Numbered from the stretch's first letter, positions 46,931 through 55,640 are shown. The stretch: 64,000 bases of DNA from Candidatus Pelagisphaera phototrophica (GCF_014529625.1 NZ_CP076039.1:1178001-1242000), one strand, 5' to 3'. Numbers and translations are program-made. The notes: generated by a model not told the origin, from the sequence alone.

Positions 46931-47989
46931 CTACCTGTCTTCGATCGCCAGCAGTTTTTTGGCCACGCTACGTAAATAGGGCTCGACCCATTTGATCAGG
47001 CGACGCGCACCCGACGGCAACGCCGAGACGCCCGGATGCCGACGATCGGCGTGAAACATCAAACAACACTCCGGTGGGGTGGCCTTGCTGATGGCTTGCC
47101 GGTACTGTTCGTTGCGCGTGAACGGCACCCACGGGGGGTTCAACGCTTTCAACACGGTTTCGTTGTGGGCTTGATTGCCGGTGAAGTAGAGGTATAGATT
47201 TTCGGTTTGCGGTTTGGGTCGCGGCGTAATCCCCGCCGCGGTCAGGCGCTCGTCCATGTCGACGAACTGGATCTTGCGGTGCATCTCGAGGTGACGCCAG
47301 GCCTGGTAAGCAATCCAGTCGAACCCGAAGCCGCGAAACTTTTGGGTGGCGCGCAGGATTTGCCGGTCATCACCCTCCCCGCCGAGGAAGGCCATGAAGC
47401 CTTCAAAATCTTCGCGCTCGAAGCAACACAAGTTGTCGTACCAGCCGTACGCGCGTGCAAACACGTCCTGATTATCGTAGGTGCGAAACACCGTCCGCAG
47501 CGAATCGTGCAGCACTTTGGTGGTCCACGGTCCCCGGTACGCCGCCACGCTGAAGCGGTGCTCACCTCGATTGACCTCGGCCGCGAGCGAGTCACTCAGA
47601 CTCGCGGTACGAAACTGAATCACCTCGCTGTCCAGGATGACCACGTGATCAAGTCCCAGTTTGAATACACGCGCGAGGCCTAAGAATTTTTTGAAGGTGA
47701 TGAAACCGATGATGCCGTAGGCGAAGCCTGAATCCACGTCGCTCGTGAAGCCCGGCGCGGTCAACGCCGCCAATTCACGGTGGAGCGAGACCACGGTGAC
47801 CTTCGTCCGCACGTCCTCGGGCAACGTTTGGCAAAACGCCTCGAGTTCGATGCGCTCGGATTCGTCACTGGTGGTGAAGTGTATATCTGGAATCGCGGCC
47901 TCGGTCCGGTGCTGGACCACGCTGCACAGAAACTCAATGTTGTGCTTGAGGTGGGGCCGGTACGTCGGGATCGAAATGGCGATGCGCAT
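46931..47989 (-). CDS. Putative glycosyltransferase of unassigned family
   Basis: A 352-residue protein that begins like a GT-A glycosyltransferase (MRIAISIPTYRPHLKHNIEF) but then diverges. A possible DxD-like site is LDHVVILDSEV near residue 120. Other stretches include SVAAYRGPWTTKVLHDSL, AYGWYDNLCCFERED and YLYFTGNQAHNETVLKALNP. I cannot assign a family. It ends 4 bases after the acyltransferase start, so the two are one transcription unit. GC is high, in common with the block. Likely role: adding or handling a sugar in surface glycan synthesis. Confidence 0.6.
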   Translation of the reverse strand: MRIAISIPTYRPHLKHNIEFLCSVVQHRTEAAIPDIHFTTSDESERIELEAFCQTLPEDVRTKVTVVSLHRELAALTAPGFTSDVDSGFAYGIIGFITFKKFLGLARVFKLGLDHVVILDSEVIQFRTASLSDSLAAEVNRGEHRFSVAAYRGPWTTKVLHDSLRTVFRTYDNQDVFARAYGWYDNLCCFEREDFEGFMAFLGGEGDDRQILRATQKFRGFGFDWIAYQAWRHLEMHRKIQFVDMDERLTAAGITPRPKPQTENLYLYFTGNQAHNETVLKALNPPWVPFTRNEQYRQAISKATPPECCLMFHADRRHPGVSALPSGARRLIKWVEPYLRSVAKKLLAIEDR

Positions 47990-48071
47990 GAGACGCCTAA
48001 TAAAGCTGGTGATGGCCAGGAATCAAGACCGTTATTTGACTCACTGAGTAAACCTTTCTAACAATCTATAC

Positions 48072-48992
48072 ATGAAGGTTATCGACATCAGCGAAGCCGC
48101 GCGCGGACCTACCTTTTCGGTCGAGATTATTCCGCCCGCCCGCGGCCGCAGCGTGCGCTAACTCATCGACGTGGTCGAGGGCTTAGCGCCGGTCGATCCG
48201 AAGTGGATCGACGTGACCTCGCACTGCTCGACGCTGCAGGTGGAAGAGGGTGAGGACGGCACGGTTCGCCGGGCGGTGTTTAAAAAATGTCCCGGCACCA
48301 TCGGCATCTGCGGCATCATCCAGAATCGATTCAAGATCGACACCGTGGCCCACATGCTGTCCGACGGCTTCACGCGCGAAGAGACCGAAGACGCGCTGAT
48401 CGAGCTCAATTTCCTCGGCGTCGAAAATATCTTGGCGTTGCGCGGCGATGGGTCCAATTACGAAAAACCCCCTCTCAATGGACGCTCAACCAACGCGTTC
48501 GCGGTCGATCTGGTCAAACAGGCCGCCGAATTGCGCCGCGGTGAATTTATCGAATCGATGAGCAAATGCGCCTCGCTCGATTTCTGCGTGGGCGTGGCGG
48601 GCTACCCCGAAAAACACTTCGAAGCCGCCAATCTCGATCTCGACGTGCGCCGCCTCAAGGAAAAGGTCGACGCCGGCGCGGCCTACGTGGTGACCCAGAT
48701 GTTTTTCGACAATCAGAAATTTTACGCCTTCGTGGCCCGCTGCCGCACCGCCGGGATCACCGTGCCCATCATCCCCGGCCTCAAGATCCTACGTTCGGTG
48801 AATCAATTGAAATCGGTGCCACGCGCGTTTTACGTCGAGCTGCCGAGCGCACTCACCGACGAAATTCACGAAAGCCCCGAGCACGTGGTCGAGATCGCCC
48901 AGCGTTGGGCCGAGACTCAGACCAAGGATCTTCTCAATAACGGCTATCACAACGTTCACTTTTACGTGATGGTTGATAGGAAATTCAATTGA
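48072..48992 (+). pseudogene. metF: Methylenetetrahydrofolate reductase with nonsense codon and repeat-derived end
   Basis: ATG 48072 gives FSVEIIPPARGRS, the catalytic first strand, but codon 30 (48159-48161) is TAA. The same frame goes on with KWIDVTSHCSTLQVEEG, VENILALRGDGSNYEKP, AGAAYVVTQMFFDNQKF and IPIIPGLKILRSVNQLK, all typical of MetF. The last genuine residues are NVHFYVM. The frame then runs into boundary repeat b and stops after VDRKFN, losing the final helix. An internal start cannot restore the catalytic strand. Two lesions make it nonfunctional unless the stop is an artefact. Confidence 0.85.
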
Positions 48993-49060
48993 ACGAGAGT
49001 TACCTTCCAAGGACCGTGTCACGGTCCGACGATCACTCTGTTCTTTCCCGCGAGCCCCTT
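48972..49060 (+). repeat. Boundary repeat copy b (long form)
   Basis: Nearly identical to copy a over about 88 bases, in the same orientation. It contains a perfect palindrome: GGACCGTG (49011-49018), one base, CACGGTCC (49020-49027). A T-run follows its end at 49058. It cuts off the 3' end of the metF reading frame and separates the GC-rich block from the AT-rich GT10 gene. Confidence 0.85.
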
Positions 49061-49065
49061 TTTTT
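49011..49065. terminator. Palindrome and T-run at the end of repeat b
   Basis: An 8-base-pair stem at 49011-49027 lies in repeat b. A CCCC-T tract follows about 27 bases further on (49054-49064). The distance is long for a classical terminator. In copy a the stem is eroded. Confidence 0.3.
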
Positions 49066-49197
49066 ATTTTTTCGGGCTAAGAAAGAAATTGAATACCTTT
49101 TCCACGCACCAACTTCAACTGGCGTTCGACATTTCATTTAATTGATGAATCTATAAGATATTGGTAGACAGACTAGCACTCTGGTTTTAATCCCTAT

Positions 49198-50112
49198 TTA
49201 ATTACCATTTTCTATCTCATTAATTTTATTATTTATTATTTCCCATATATTATATTTTTCTAATATTAATCTCCTAGCTTTACGTAATGCTTCTATCTCC
49301 ATTTCAGTTAGTGGTTTATTAATGATATCGTTAATATCAAGTAATGGGTCTTCGCTCTCAATATCAATCAATCTAAAACTATTCTTTGGAAAGTAGTCGG
49401 ATATATTGGGGCATCCCCAATATATCGGCATACACCATGACAAATACGCATCTGCTAATTTTTCAGTCCAGTAATTTTTCTGTTTTGAGTTTTCCAAGAC
49501 AATTGAAAATTCATAATCAACCAAACCCTTAAACTTACAAAAACTATCATAATTTAACTCTCCTTTATAAGCGTCACCGTAGTAATTTCTATCATGGCCT
49601 CTACCGTACAAATCTATATCTGGTTCAGTTTCAAATAACCTCTTAATGTAATTATTCCTATGATTGTGTTTTGTTGATGCCACACAGCTGATTTTTTTAC
49701 TTTTGTTCGGATATTCTAAGTTTAACAAATAATCATAAGCCTTATTCAAACGATGCATGGAACCCGTATGAGTTGAATTGAAATCTATTATATTTTTATA
49801 TGGAGAACTATAATTTAACAAACAATCATAAGCTTTGTTTAACCAATGCTTGACACTGTTTTTATTTGGACAATGATGTACCCTTTGCTTATGTCTTATG
49901 TAATAAGGTTCTAACCTAATGAATATTGTTTTTTCAATTGGTGTATTTGTTTTATTTATTTCTAACGCTATAAAATAGTCAGCTTCCTTTGGGTTGATTG
50001 TTCCAATTAAATCTTTCCACACTCCATCATTATTTGGCGTGTTAATAGACAAACGATTTAGTAACGATTCATCGCTTGCACCCCACCCATTTAAAAAGAA
50101 AATCTTCTTCAT
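49198..50112 (-). CDS. GT10-family fucosyltransferase-like glycosyltransferase
   Basis: A 304-residue protein with the GT10 donor-binding signature: YEFSIVLENSKQKNYWTEK followed by ADAYLSWCMPIYWG and YFPKNSFRLIDIE. The family transfers L-fucose from GDP-fucose to glycans such as LPS O-antigens. Residues 91-131 contain a tandem duplication: LNKAYDCLLN at 91-100 and LNKAYDYLLN at 122-131, a 31-residue period. Very AT-rich codon use (about 30 percent GC) contrasts with the block on its right-hand neighbour at 45.7-49 kb and marks separate acquisition. It stands alone between repeats b and c. Confidence 0.88.
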   Translation of the reverse strand: MKKIFFLNGWGASDESLLNRLSINTPNNDGVWKDLIGTINPKEADYFIALEINKTNTPIEKTIFIRLEPYYIRHKQRVHHCPNKNSVKHWLNKAYDCLLNYSSPYKNIIDFNSTHTGSMHRLNKAYDYLLNLEYPNKSKKISCVASTKHNHRNNYIKRLFETEPDIDLYGRGHDRNYYGDAYKGELNYDSFCKFKGLVDYEFSIVLENSKQKNYWTEKLADAYLSWCMPIYWGCPNISDYFPKNSFRLIDIESEDPLLDINDIINKPLTEMEIEALRKARRLILEKYNIWEIINNKINEIENGN

Positions 50113-50329
50113 TATAATTAATATTTATAAATTTCGCACCTTCAGCATATATCTTACCAAAAATTCAGTAGTTTCATCGTCATAATCTCTGGAGCTTTTG
50201 TGCTATGTATCAATATAGAATTCATAGTTAAAATTAGGAAAAGGTTTTTTAAAAAAAAGTCAATAACTTTAATTTTATATGATCTAAAAAGATTGTCTAA
50301 AATTGGAATAAAATTTATATCAAAAAATA

Positions 50330-50352
50330 GTTGATGGGGAATTCAATTGTTC
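50330..50352 (+). repeat. Boundary repeat copy c (core)
   Basis: GTTGATGGGGAATTCAATTG plus TTC matches the core with two changes in the GATAGG part. It lies 31 bases before the split tRNA-Ser gene. Confidence 0.7.
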
Positions 50353-50383
50353 AAAGAGTCCCTTTGATCCCAGCTTTTCTGAA

Positions 50384-50460
50384 GGAGAAGTGCCAGAGTT
50401 GTCCAATGGGACTGACTCGAAAACAGTAGTTTACGGGTTCGAATCCCATTACCGGCTCCA
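50384..50460 (+). tRNA. Chimeric tRNA: tRNA-Ser(CGA) 5' half joined to a foreign 3' half
   Basis: Positions 50384-50420 give a serine tRNA 5' half: acceptor GGAGAAG, a three-pair D stem (CCA with TGG) and the start of the anticodon arm ACTGACTCGA. The rest supplies a T arm and CCA end (GGGTTCGAATCCC, ACCGGCTCCA). This 3' half has a short variable loop, and its acceptor does not pair with GGAGAAG. The proper partner CTTCTCC is found at 51984. The 3' half resembles a class I tRNA such as tRNA-Thr. As it stands it should not fold as a functional tRNA. Confidence 0.65.
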
Positions 50461-50769
50461 ATCAAGAAACTAAATAAAAGCTGTATATGGCGGGATTGAC
50501 GATTTCTATTCTATCCCATTCCAAATAATTCGGTTCGGCTTAAAATACATGGTTTATAGGGTAACATTAGGGAGTCGACGTTCATGAGCCCTGAGCTAAA
50601 ATCCACAATATTGCTTAACGGGAACTAGCAATTAAACGTTCTTGCGGGCCCCTCAGCGACGGGTTCAAGAACACCTTTAGAGTTCGATTCTATGTAGAAG
50701 GCATCTGTTTACGCTAAGAGGCAATTGGTGCAAGTAAACAAGTATGGAGCTCCAGTACTCGGTTGACAA
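50461..50769. other. Gene-free stretch of the tRNA insertion
   Basis: No supported coding frame. It is the left part of the 1.5-kb segment that splits tRNA-Ser. Confidence 0.4.
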
Positions 50770-51540
50770 CTGCGGCGGCAGTAGACGCCAGAACGGCTCT
50801 TAAAATGCTTGGAAAAACCAAGCTTGGCGAGGGTAATGAGCGTGCGTTAAAAGTGGCAATGAAGCATTAATTGGAACATCTCGAACGGGAGGCACAGTCT
50901 CACTCTTTCGAGGAAGTCTATCAGCTCTCAATCGAGTCCAGAAAAGGTAGAAGAGGTTAGTGGACCAACCACGAACAAGAAAGGACAGCTTCTATGGGCG
51001 ACCCTCTGCCTCGTACGCCTGCTTCCGGTAATCAGCGGATCAATGAGAGGGGATTTCTCAATTACTTTGGGTCAAGTGGAATCGATGCTATATCTTAAGG
51101 CCAGATACTGAACTTCCTGTATCAGCACTACAGCTAAAATGCGTCCAACTTCAATCGGGCGTTGTAGACCATAAAGCCTGTGTTCAAGCATGCTCATGAC
51201 AGGGGTTGGTTACAGCATGATCCGACTAGTGGTATTTATCTCAAAGATAATTAGAAGGCGACGGAGGTTTTTAGGATCGATGAATTTAATCGAGTGGTTC
51301 AACTTATCCAGACCGGTGAATTCAGGGATCTGGGGCTGGCGTAACTTTCCTTATGTTCGCCGGACTGAGGCCATCTGAATTGATGGGGAATAGGGACAAG
51401 AAGCCTCTCGACTGGAATAAGATTATTCTAAGGCCCAAGGGCGCCCACACGAAGCCGTACATCGATGAGCCTCCTGAAAGCGATAAGCTCAAGGAGGGGA
51501 GCTCAGTGGATAGGGAGCCGAACCTCATCTAGTTACCGCC
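50770..51540 (+). pseudogene. Decayed tyrosine recombinase (phage/island integrase)
   Basis: Between the tRNA halves, broken frames give integrase-like pieces in the right order. One frame (about 50770-51100, two stops) contains LEREAQSHSFEEVYQLSIES and WTNHEQERTASMG, resembling the arm and core-binding region. Another frame (about 51345-51530) reads TFLMFAGLRPSELMGNRD and LDWNKIILRPKGAHTKP, the catalytic core with the first active-site arginine in GLRPSE. The His-x-x-Arg and tyrosine boxes are not recognisable. The element is dead. Confidence 0.6.
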
Positions 51541-51817
51541 GCCTGGACTGGCTTCGTCCAAGACGTAGAAACGCTCAGCTAAAGCAACAGGCAGCAGCGA
51601 GCAAACTACCAGGGGAATGCGAACAAAGGAGTGGATGTTACAATCTTCGAGAAAGCGTTCCTCGGTATCAATGAACAGGGGTAATCTTTATGTCAGTCGG
51701 ACCAAGTGAAAAGCGGGTCCATGAGGCCTTTTTTTGGCGATGAATGCATAACGATACTTCCTGCAACCGTGCCCCCCTGATGGGTAGTTTGAAAACTTGT
51801 AATTAACACGATTTAGA

Positions 51818-51840
51818 TCCCTCAAGGCGGTCTTGAGGGA
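51818..51840. repeat. Perfect nine-base-pair hairpin
   Basis: TCCCTCAAG (51818-51826) and CTTGAGGGA (51832-51840) form a stem with loop GCGGT. No T-run follows. It lies between the integrase relic and the tRNA-Ser 3' half and may be a terminator or a protein-binding arm of the inserted element. Confidence 0.5.
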
Positions 51841-51933
51841 GTTAAAATATTCTATCTCCTCTGAAGTGGCTACAGAATTTACTTAACTTACTAAAAAGCA
51901 GTACGATATGATATTGTAGGATAAAGATACAAA

Positions 51934-51996
51934 ACTGACTCGACATCAGTTGTAGGGGCAGCTCTATCTGGGGTTCGATTCCCTCCTTCTCCGCCA
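51934..51996 (+). tRNA. 3' half of tRNA-Ser(CGA)
   Basis: Starts with ACTGACTCGA, the same ten bases that end the 5' half at 50411-50420. It then completes the anticodon stem (TCAGT), a long class II variable arm (TAGGGGCAGCTCTA), a T loop (GGGTTCGATTCCC) and the acceptor CTTCTCC with GCCA. The acceptor pairs perfectly with GGAGAAG at 50384. Joined at the shared ten bases, the two halves make a normal serine tRNA with anticodon CGA. Position 37 is C instead of the usual A, consistent with decay. Confidence 0.75.
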
Positions 51997-52038
51997 TTTC
52001 ATAATTTATTCTAGATCGAAAGAGCGGAATCAACCTTT

Positions 52039-52087
52039 AGTTTCCCCTCTCAATCAAATCTGAACAATTGAATTTCCTATCAATAAC
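52039..52087 (-). repeat. Boundary repeat copy d (inverted)
   Basis: On the minus strand it reads ATTGATAGGAAATTCAATTG then TTCAGATTTGATTGAGAGGG. It shares about 60 bases with copy e at 55545, including the GATTTG, AGAGGGG and AGGTTGAT blocks. It is the only inverted copy and, with e, brackets the epimerase and ABC exporter. Confidence 0.8.
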
Positions 52088-52097
52088 GCATATTCTT

Positions 52098-52322
52098 ATG
52101 AAGAAGCTCCATATCAGACAATATGAATGGAGCGCTGTAACAATAGGAAAAATTAGTGAGAATTCATTCACAGAGAAGGATTCTGATGAATTTTATAATA
52201 ATATTTTAACAGATGATGAAACTTGTTACAGAATAGGTATTATTGACTTTAGGTCTCTCTGTGAAGCAGATGCTCATGAAGAGAGACGTCAGTGGTATAC
52301 CTGGAATATTCTTGGCAATTAA
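52098..52322 (+). CDS. Small acidic protein of unknown function
   Basis: A 74-residue product from ATG 52098, ending 6 bases before the epimerase start, so it is probably co-translated with it. It is acidic and rich in aromatic residues (HIRQYEWSAVTIGKI, SEADAHEERRQWYTWN-like ending). I recognise no domain. An earlier in-frame start at 52068 lies inside boundary repeat d and is rejected. AT-rich like the epimerase. Confidence 0.5.
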   Translation: MKKLHIRQYEWSAVTIGKISENSFTEKDSDEFYNNILTDDETCYRIGIIDFRSLCEADAHEERRQWYTWNILGN

Positions 52323-52328
52323 AATTTT

Positions 52329-53219
52329 ATGAAATCGTTAGTAACGGGTGGTGCGGGATTTATCGGTTCTAACTTGGTAGAGACTCTACTGGGTGTCGGA
52401 CATACTGTTATATGTGTCGATAATGAAAGTTCTAATGTACAAGATAAACCCTACTGGAATAACGATTCAATTAATATCCGCGGAGACATCAGAGATCACA
52501 CTCTGATTTCTTCTGCCATGAAAGATGTTGATTATGTTTTTCACTTGGCAGCAGAAGCACGTATTCAACCTGCAATTGAGAATCCTATTAACGCAGTTAG
52601 TGTTAATGATCTTGGAACTACAACGGTTCTTCAGTGTGCAATAGAGCATCAGGTGAAAAAGTTTATTTTTTCTTCCACGTCTGCTGTATATGGAAGAAAT
52701 AAATCTCCCAATGTTGAAACTCAATCTCCAGATCCTCTCAATCCATATTCAGTAACTAAACTGAATGGTGAAAATCTCTGTAAGATGTACACGGAATTGT
52801 TTGGTCTTCCCACAATCATCTTTAGATATTTCAATGTTTATGGTCCTAGACAACCTGTGAGGGGTCATTATGCACCTGTTCTTGGCATTTTTGAGCGACA
52901 GAAGGGTGCTGGTGAACCTCTAACTATTGTTGGTGATGGTAATCAAAGGCGTGACTTTGTTCATGTTGAGGACGTCGCTCGCGCTAATGTAATGGCAGCT
53001 CTCGCAGATCTAGGACAAGATGCTTATGGTGAAGTGTACAACATTGGCTCAGGGCAGAGCTTCTCTGTAAATGAAATTGCAGAAATGTTTATACATGAGA
53101 AGACTTATATCGCTCCTAGACTTGGTGAGGCAAGAGTCAGTCTTGCTAATAATCAGAAGATGAGAAAAACTTTTGCGTGGACACCCGCTCACGATCTTGA
53201 GAAATGGGTGCGTGGGTAA
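52329..53219 (+). CDS. NAD-dependent sugar-nucleotide epimerase/dehydratase
   Basis: A 296-residue extended SDR of the UDP-glucose 4-epimerase type. It has VTGGAGFIGSN for NAD binding, FHLAAEARIQPAIENP, the active-site pair in NPYSVTKLNGE and FRYFNVYGPRQ. It is shorter than the usual 310-330 residues at the C-terminus. It acts in the cytoplasm on a nucleotide sugar to provide a surface-glycan precursor. It forms a unit with the small gene before it. The ABC exporter starts 129 bases later. Confidence 0.88.
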   Translation: MKSLVTGGAGFIGSNLVETLLGVGHTVICVDNESSNVQDKPYWNNDSINIRGDIRDHTLISSAMKDVDYVFHLAAEARIQPAIENPINAVSVNDLGTTTVLQCAIEHQVKKFIFSSTSAVYGRNKSPNVETQSPDPLNPYSVTKLNGENLCKMYTELFGLPTIIFRYFNVYGPRQPVRGHYAPVLGIFERQKGAGEPLTIVGDGNQRRDFVHVEDVARANVMAALADLGQDAYGEVYNIGSGQSFSVNEIAEMFIHEKTYIAPRLGEARVSLANNQKMRKTFAWTPAHDLEKWVRG

Positions 53220-53348
53220 CTATGATTCAAATCTTTACCTCCGTAGTTAAATGAAACCCCGTGCAGTTGCTGATGATTTGAACTAAAACTCAGGTTCTAA
53301 CAATAATCGAACTTCCTCAATCCACTGGAAAAAACAGTCATTTATAGT

Positions 53349-55124
53349 ATGAAGGCCGAAAAAACCTCTCCTCCCAAGTTCAGTGTTCTGGGCATTTTTA
53401 AGCGCGTTTGGTTGCTTATGACGCTGCGTGAGCAACGACGTGCAGGATTCGTTTTCTTCGGTATATTCATCAATAGTTTTGCGGAAATCTTGGGGTTAGC
53501 AGCGGTCGTGCCGGTGATTGGACTGGTCATTGATCCGGGTCTCATTCACGAAAATGACCACTTAGCCCGTGCGTTTGAAATAACCAGCAGTATCGGAATT
53601 GATACCGAGCGCAAATTCCTGATGTTCGCTTCGATCGGATTGGTCGCGGCGTTTTTATCCAAGGCCTTTCTCAATCTCGGACTGAATCTCATTCAAACAC
53701 GCTTCTCCTATGCCATCGGCCATCGAATCTCCGGGACGATGTGGAAGTATCACTTCTCCCAAAGTTTGGAACGCATGCGATCCACCGAATCAGGAAAGGT
53801 ACTTACAGAAATCGGTTCCTGGCCCTTAGGGCTCGCCAATACATACATCGTTGGGAGCATGCGCCTTCTCAATGAGCTCATCGTGATTTTCCTGATTGCG
53901 GTGGGACTGTTCGCCTACAATCCCATCGTTTTATTCAGTGTCTCTTGCCTCGTTGCAATCGGGGCAATCATCATTCGTAAATTCACGAAGCGACGACTTG
54001 AAAGGTACAGTGAAATCCGCAGAGCCCTCGAGCCACAAACGGGCACATTAATCAATAGTGCAGTGCGTGGATTCTTGGATGTCATGAGTTTTCGAGCTTC
54101 TAACGCCATAAGATCCGATTATTTAAGAAAAACTAAAATAATTTATCGAATTGCGGGCAATTCACAAATCATGGCCGCAGCACCGGCCAAACTTTATGAG
54201 GTTCTGGCTGTGACGGGCTTAAGTGGGGCCATCTTGATCAGCCTCTTGCTGTTGGAACGCAATGAGGCATTTCTGAATCTCCTGATTCTGATGGCGTTGA
54301 GCGCTTACCGCGTAATGCCTTCTATGTCCCGAATGAATGGACAAATCATGTCTATGAGAGGGTCGATGTTTATACTTAACACCATCGAAAAAGCCTTGCA
54401 AGAATGGGAATTAATTAAGGACCTGCATCAGGAAACTCAGTCACCCGTTTGGAAATCCGCTGTGATCCGCTTGAACGATGTCACCATAGGGTATGAGAAT
54501 TTATCCCAACCTGTGATCGCAAATCTCACCCATGACTTTCAACCGGGTCAAATCCATGCCATTGTCGGACCTTCGGGATCTGGCAAAAGCACCTTGGTAA
54601 ATACCATTCTCGGTCTCCATTCGTTTTCTGCTGGATCGATTTCTGTGGGAGAAACAACGGATTCGACTCAGACCCTGGGCGGTGAAATTAAAATCAAAGA
54701 TTGGCTCTCTCAAATCGGATACCTCAGCCAACAGCCGTTCCTATTCAATGGAAGCGTCCGAGATGTTTTGACCATGCGTGTACAAACGGATCGCATCAAC
54801 GAGGAACGAGTTCAACAATTGATCAATGTATTGGAATTGAACGATTGCCTCGGTGAAAATCCACTCGATTTCGAATTGCTTGAAAGCGGGAATAACTTGA
54901 GTGGCGGACAACAACAACGTTTGGCAATTCTCAGAGCCCTGCGCATTGACCGACCTGTATTGTTGCTAGATGAAGCCACAAGTGCCTTGGATGAGGCCAA
55001 GCGCGACGCCGTTTTTGGCTTGCTACGGGAGCGCGCCGCTATCGGAGTCAATGTGTTACTTATAACCCACGACATGAGTATCGCAGTGCAATGTGATACC
55101 ATTTTAAATTTGAGTGAAGGGTAG
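53349..55124 (+). CDS. ABC exporter, lipid-linked glycan flippase-like
   Basis: A 591-residue half transporter: six spans (about 25-330) fused to a nucleotide-binding domain. It has Walker A GPSGSGKST near 407, signature LSGGQQQR near 517, Walker B VLLLDEATSALDE near 537 and the H-loop LLITHDMS. This is the MsbA/PglK layout that flips lipid-linked oligosaccharides across the inner membrane. As last gene of the cassette between repeats d and e it would export the product of the local glycan enzymes. Confidence 0.9.
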   Translation: MKAEKTSPPKFSVLGIFKRVWLLMTLREQRRAGFVFFGIFINSFAEILGLAAVVPVIGLVIDPGLIHENDHLARAFEITSSIGIDTERKFLMFASIGLVAAFLSKAFLNLGLNLIQTRFSYAIGHRISGTMWKYHFSQSLERMRSTESGKVLTEIGSWPLGLANTYIVGSMRLLNELIVIFLIAVGLFAYNPIVLFSVSCLVAIGAIIIRKFTKRRLERYSEIRRALEPQTGTLINSAVRGFLDVMSFRASNAIRSDYLRKTKIIYRIAGNSQIMAAAPAKLYEVLAVTGLSGAILISLLLLERNEAFLNLLILMALSAYRVMPSMSRMNGQIMSMRGSMFILNTIEKALQEWELIKDLHQETQSPVWKSAVIRLNDVTIGYENLSQPVIANLTHDFQPGQIHAIVGPSGSGKSTLVNTILGLHSFSAGSISVGETTDSTQTLGGEIKIKDWLSQIGYLSQQPFLFNGSVRDVLTMRVQTDRINEERVQQLINVLELNDCLGENPLDFELLESGNNLSGGQQQRLAILRALRIDRPVLLLDEATSALDEAKRDAVFGLLRERAAIGVNVLLITHDMSIAVQCDTILNLSEG

Positions 55125-55544
55125 CTGCCATGCCGAATACACTTGATGTTGACAGTCGTTGAAAGGAAATAAGTGCCATCTTTGTTACTGTGATTTCGAT
55201 TTCACTTTAACCAAAAGACAGTCAGTACCTTGTGGGTCTTCCTAATAAGCGTTGCAATTCGGCTTTCCCATTGAACTGTAAGGTATTCGGACTATCCAGA
55301 GGTGTTCTTGGCTTAAATAACCCTTCAGTCTTAGATCTACCATAGGTTACGTTTAGCTAACGCATTCCTTATGAGATCCTGACGCTAACATCTTCTCGTT
55401 TCTAGCAATTCCAAGTGATTGAAGCATCAAACCTAACCGTTACGCACAGATCGGCGGTGCCGTTGGACCCGCGCGGTTGTGGCTACATGAATAAAACGAA
55501 AGAAACACCCCGAAAGGTTACCCCAAAAGTTTAAGACCTTGGTT
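55125..55544. other. Gene-free stretch after the ABC exporter
   Basis: No supported gene or remnant is seen in these 420 bases. They end at boundary repeat e. Confidence 0.45.
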
Positions 55545-55640
55545 GTTGATAGGAAATTCAATTGTTCCGATTTGGTTCAGAGGGGAGGATTAAGGTTGAT
55601 ATCGGGCGATCATGTTAGAAAGTCCGTGGATTGGTGTGGA
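55545..55640 (+). repeat. Boundary repeat copy e (extended form)
   Basis: Core GTTGATAGGAAATTCAATTG followed by TTCCGATTTGGTTCAGAGGG and then GTTAGAAAGTCCGTGGATT. The distal part, GTTAGAAA-TCCGTGGATT, recurs in copy g at 61284-61302. With d it shares the GATTTG and AGAGGGG blocks in inverted orientation. Confidence 0.82.

Noticed and set aside
45874-48992. Genetic code change with stop codons read as sense
   Set aside because: Both TAG and TAA occur in broken genes, while all intact genes end normally. Other relics also carry frameshifts and truncations.
50384-51996. A permuted or split tmRNA
   Set aside because: No tag-peptide frame ending in AA residues was found, and the two ends join to a normal serine tRNA with a CGA anticodon.
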